Assembly (NCBI GenBank): GCA_047639575.1
Contig: JBLIOB010000243.1
Coordinates: 1-6,584, forward strand
Origin: JBLIOB01 sp047639575
GTDB lineage: Bacteria; Bacteroidota; Bacteroidia; Flavobacteriales_D; Parvicellaceae
Reading direction: 5' to 3'
Length of the DNA stretch: 6,584 bases
A program made the position numbers and the translations under genes. Below the pieces are notes generated by a model that made no database searches, had not been told where the DNA came from, and saw only the letters and a list, made by a program, of their open reading frames with translations. Below, piece after piece: positions 6,194 to 6,584 of this stretch (position 1 is the first letter of the stretch; the number at the start of each line of letters is the position of its first letter).

Positions 6194-6484
6194 ATGAGAA
6201 AACTATCCATCATCGTATTCATATTCTTATTAGCCTCCTGTTCATTTTCTGCTAAAAAAGTAAACTTAAACCGCCTTAGCGAACTAGTTCGAGCAGAAGA
6301 TGTCAGTAAAGTAGTGGTGATGAATAATGAAACCGTTGAGATCTACTTAACCAAAAACATGGCGATGGGCCCACATCTTCAAATAGAGATTCATGATAAA
6401 GATCATCACATTCAGATTACAGATAGTTTAATCAATTGGGAACGTGAATTTGAGTTGGATTTTCAATTTGAAATTTCTGAGTAA
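6194..6484 (+). CDS. Small lipoprotein resembling the FtsH periplasmic (extracellular) domain
   Basis: This 96-aa protein has signal peptide MRKLSIIVFIFLLASC with lipobox LLAS|C16. Residues about 25-85 read like the FtsH_ext domain at the N-terminus of the membrane protease FtsH. 'LNRLSELVRAEDVSKVVVMNNETVEIYLTKN' parallels the helix, then 'GDVEKIVVVN..xVEVYLK', of Bacteroidota FtsH, and 'GPHLQIEI' (59-66) parallels the following 'GPHYxFEIG' strand. The transmembrane helices, AAA ATPase and zinc protease parts of FtsH are all absent, so it cannot be a protease. It is a free-standing, lipid-anchored version of the domain. A role in binding FtsH or its substrates is conceivable but unproven. Tandem stop codons (TAATAA) end it. 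No Shine-Dalgarno sequence is visible; the leader is T/A-rich. The similarity comes from recall of the family, not a computed alignment. Confidence 0.75.
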   Translation: MRKLSIIVFIFLLASCSFSAKKVNLNRLSELVRAEDVSKVVVMNNETVEIYLTKNMAMGPHLQIEIHDKDHHIQITDSLINWEREFELDFQFEISE

Positions 6485-6552
6485 TAAGCGGCAGTTAATT
6501 TTCATCATCTGTCTTCAGCCAAAGTTCAGCACAAATTTTACTTTATCCAAAC

Positions 6553-6565
6553 AAGGCTAGGCCTT
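6553..6565. terminator. Possible short terminator hairpin downstream of the 6194 gene
   Basis: AAGGC-TAG-GCCTT forms a perfect 5-bp stem with a 3-base loop, 68 bases after the stop of the FtsH-ext-like gene. It is followed by CTTGT on the plus strand and GTTTGG on the minus strand, neither a strong T-run. It could be a weak bidirectional terminator or a copy of the palindrome seen at 6050-6061. Confidence 0.3.
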
Positions 6566-6584
6566 CTTGTAGACCGAAGCTTTA

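Noticed and set aside
6557..6584. Open frame on the minus strand entering from the right edge (ending KASVYKKA, stop inside the 6553-6565 hairpin)
   Set aside because: Eight codons at the edge carry no recognisable signal and another frame is also partly open, so a convergent gene cannot be supported.

Overview
The window looks like chromosomal DNA from a member of the Bacteroidota, possibly a marine Cytophagales-type bacterium; the phylum is an inference from style, not from a marker gene. Support: starts are ATG without clear Shine-Dalgarno sequences but with A/T-rich leaders, spacers are AT-rich, and four of the six main proteins are predicted lipoproteins while a fifth has an ordinary signal peptide. 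Several lipoproteins have an acidic stretch after the lipid-anchored Cys, as expected of surface-exported Bacteroidota lipoproteins.

Layout. (1) 1-1171, minus strand: a lipoprotein cut by the left edge (390 residues visible). It has an N-terminal 'FVDENGEP..GPVEVEIKE' domain typical of large secreted Bacteroidota proteins. (2) 1172-1494: divergent spacer. (3) 1495-3749, plus strand: a translationally coupled pair (TAATG overlap), a 463-aa exported protein with a barrel-like C-terminus followed by a 287-aa lipoprotein ending in a recognisable 'D.DFH...WEIHPV' domain. (4) 3750-4090: AT-rich spacer with a helically phased series of TTTTCC motifs running up to the next gene. (5) 4091-5626: a 511-aa Fic-family AMP-transferase with an intact active-site motif (HPFEDGNGRLHR) and an N-terminal-type inhibitory motif (SFTIEG). 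(6) 5627-5665: directly after the fic stop codon (TAGATG), a 12-residue peptide, MTTQSEAVLENS. I read it as the surviving start of a type I restriction subunit gene, hsdR. (7) 5737-6003, minus strand: a Kunitz/BPTI-type protease-inhibitor lipoprotein with P1 Lys. (8) 6194-6484, plus strand: a 96-aa lipoprotein resembling the periplasmic (extracellular) domain of FtsH without the membrane and AAA/protease parts. Short hairpins and shared octamers lie between these last genes.

How it fits together. Most of the window is cell-envelope genes. The fic gene plus the 12-codon hsdR stub looks like the scar of a type I restriction-modification locus from which hsdM, hsdS and nearly all of hsdR are missing here, while the Fic enzyme and a structured promoter region remain. 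The Kunitz and FtsH-ext-like lipoproteins are divergently arranged and both carry protease-associated folds, but nothing in the sequence proves they act together.
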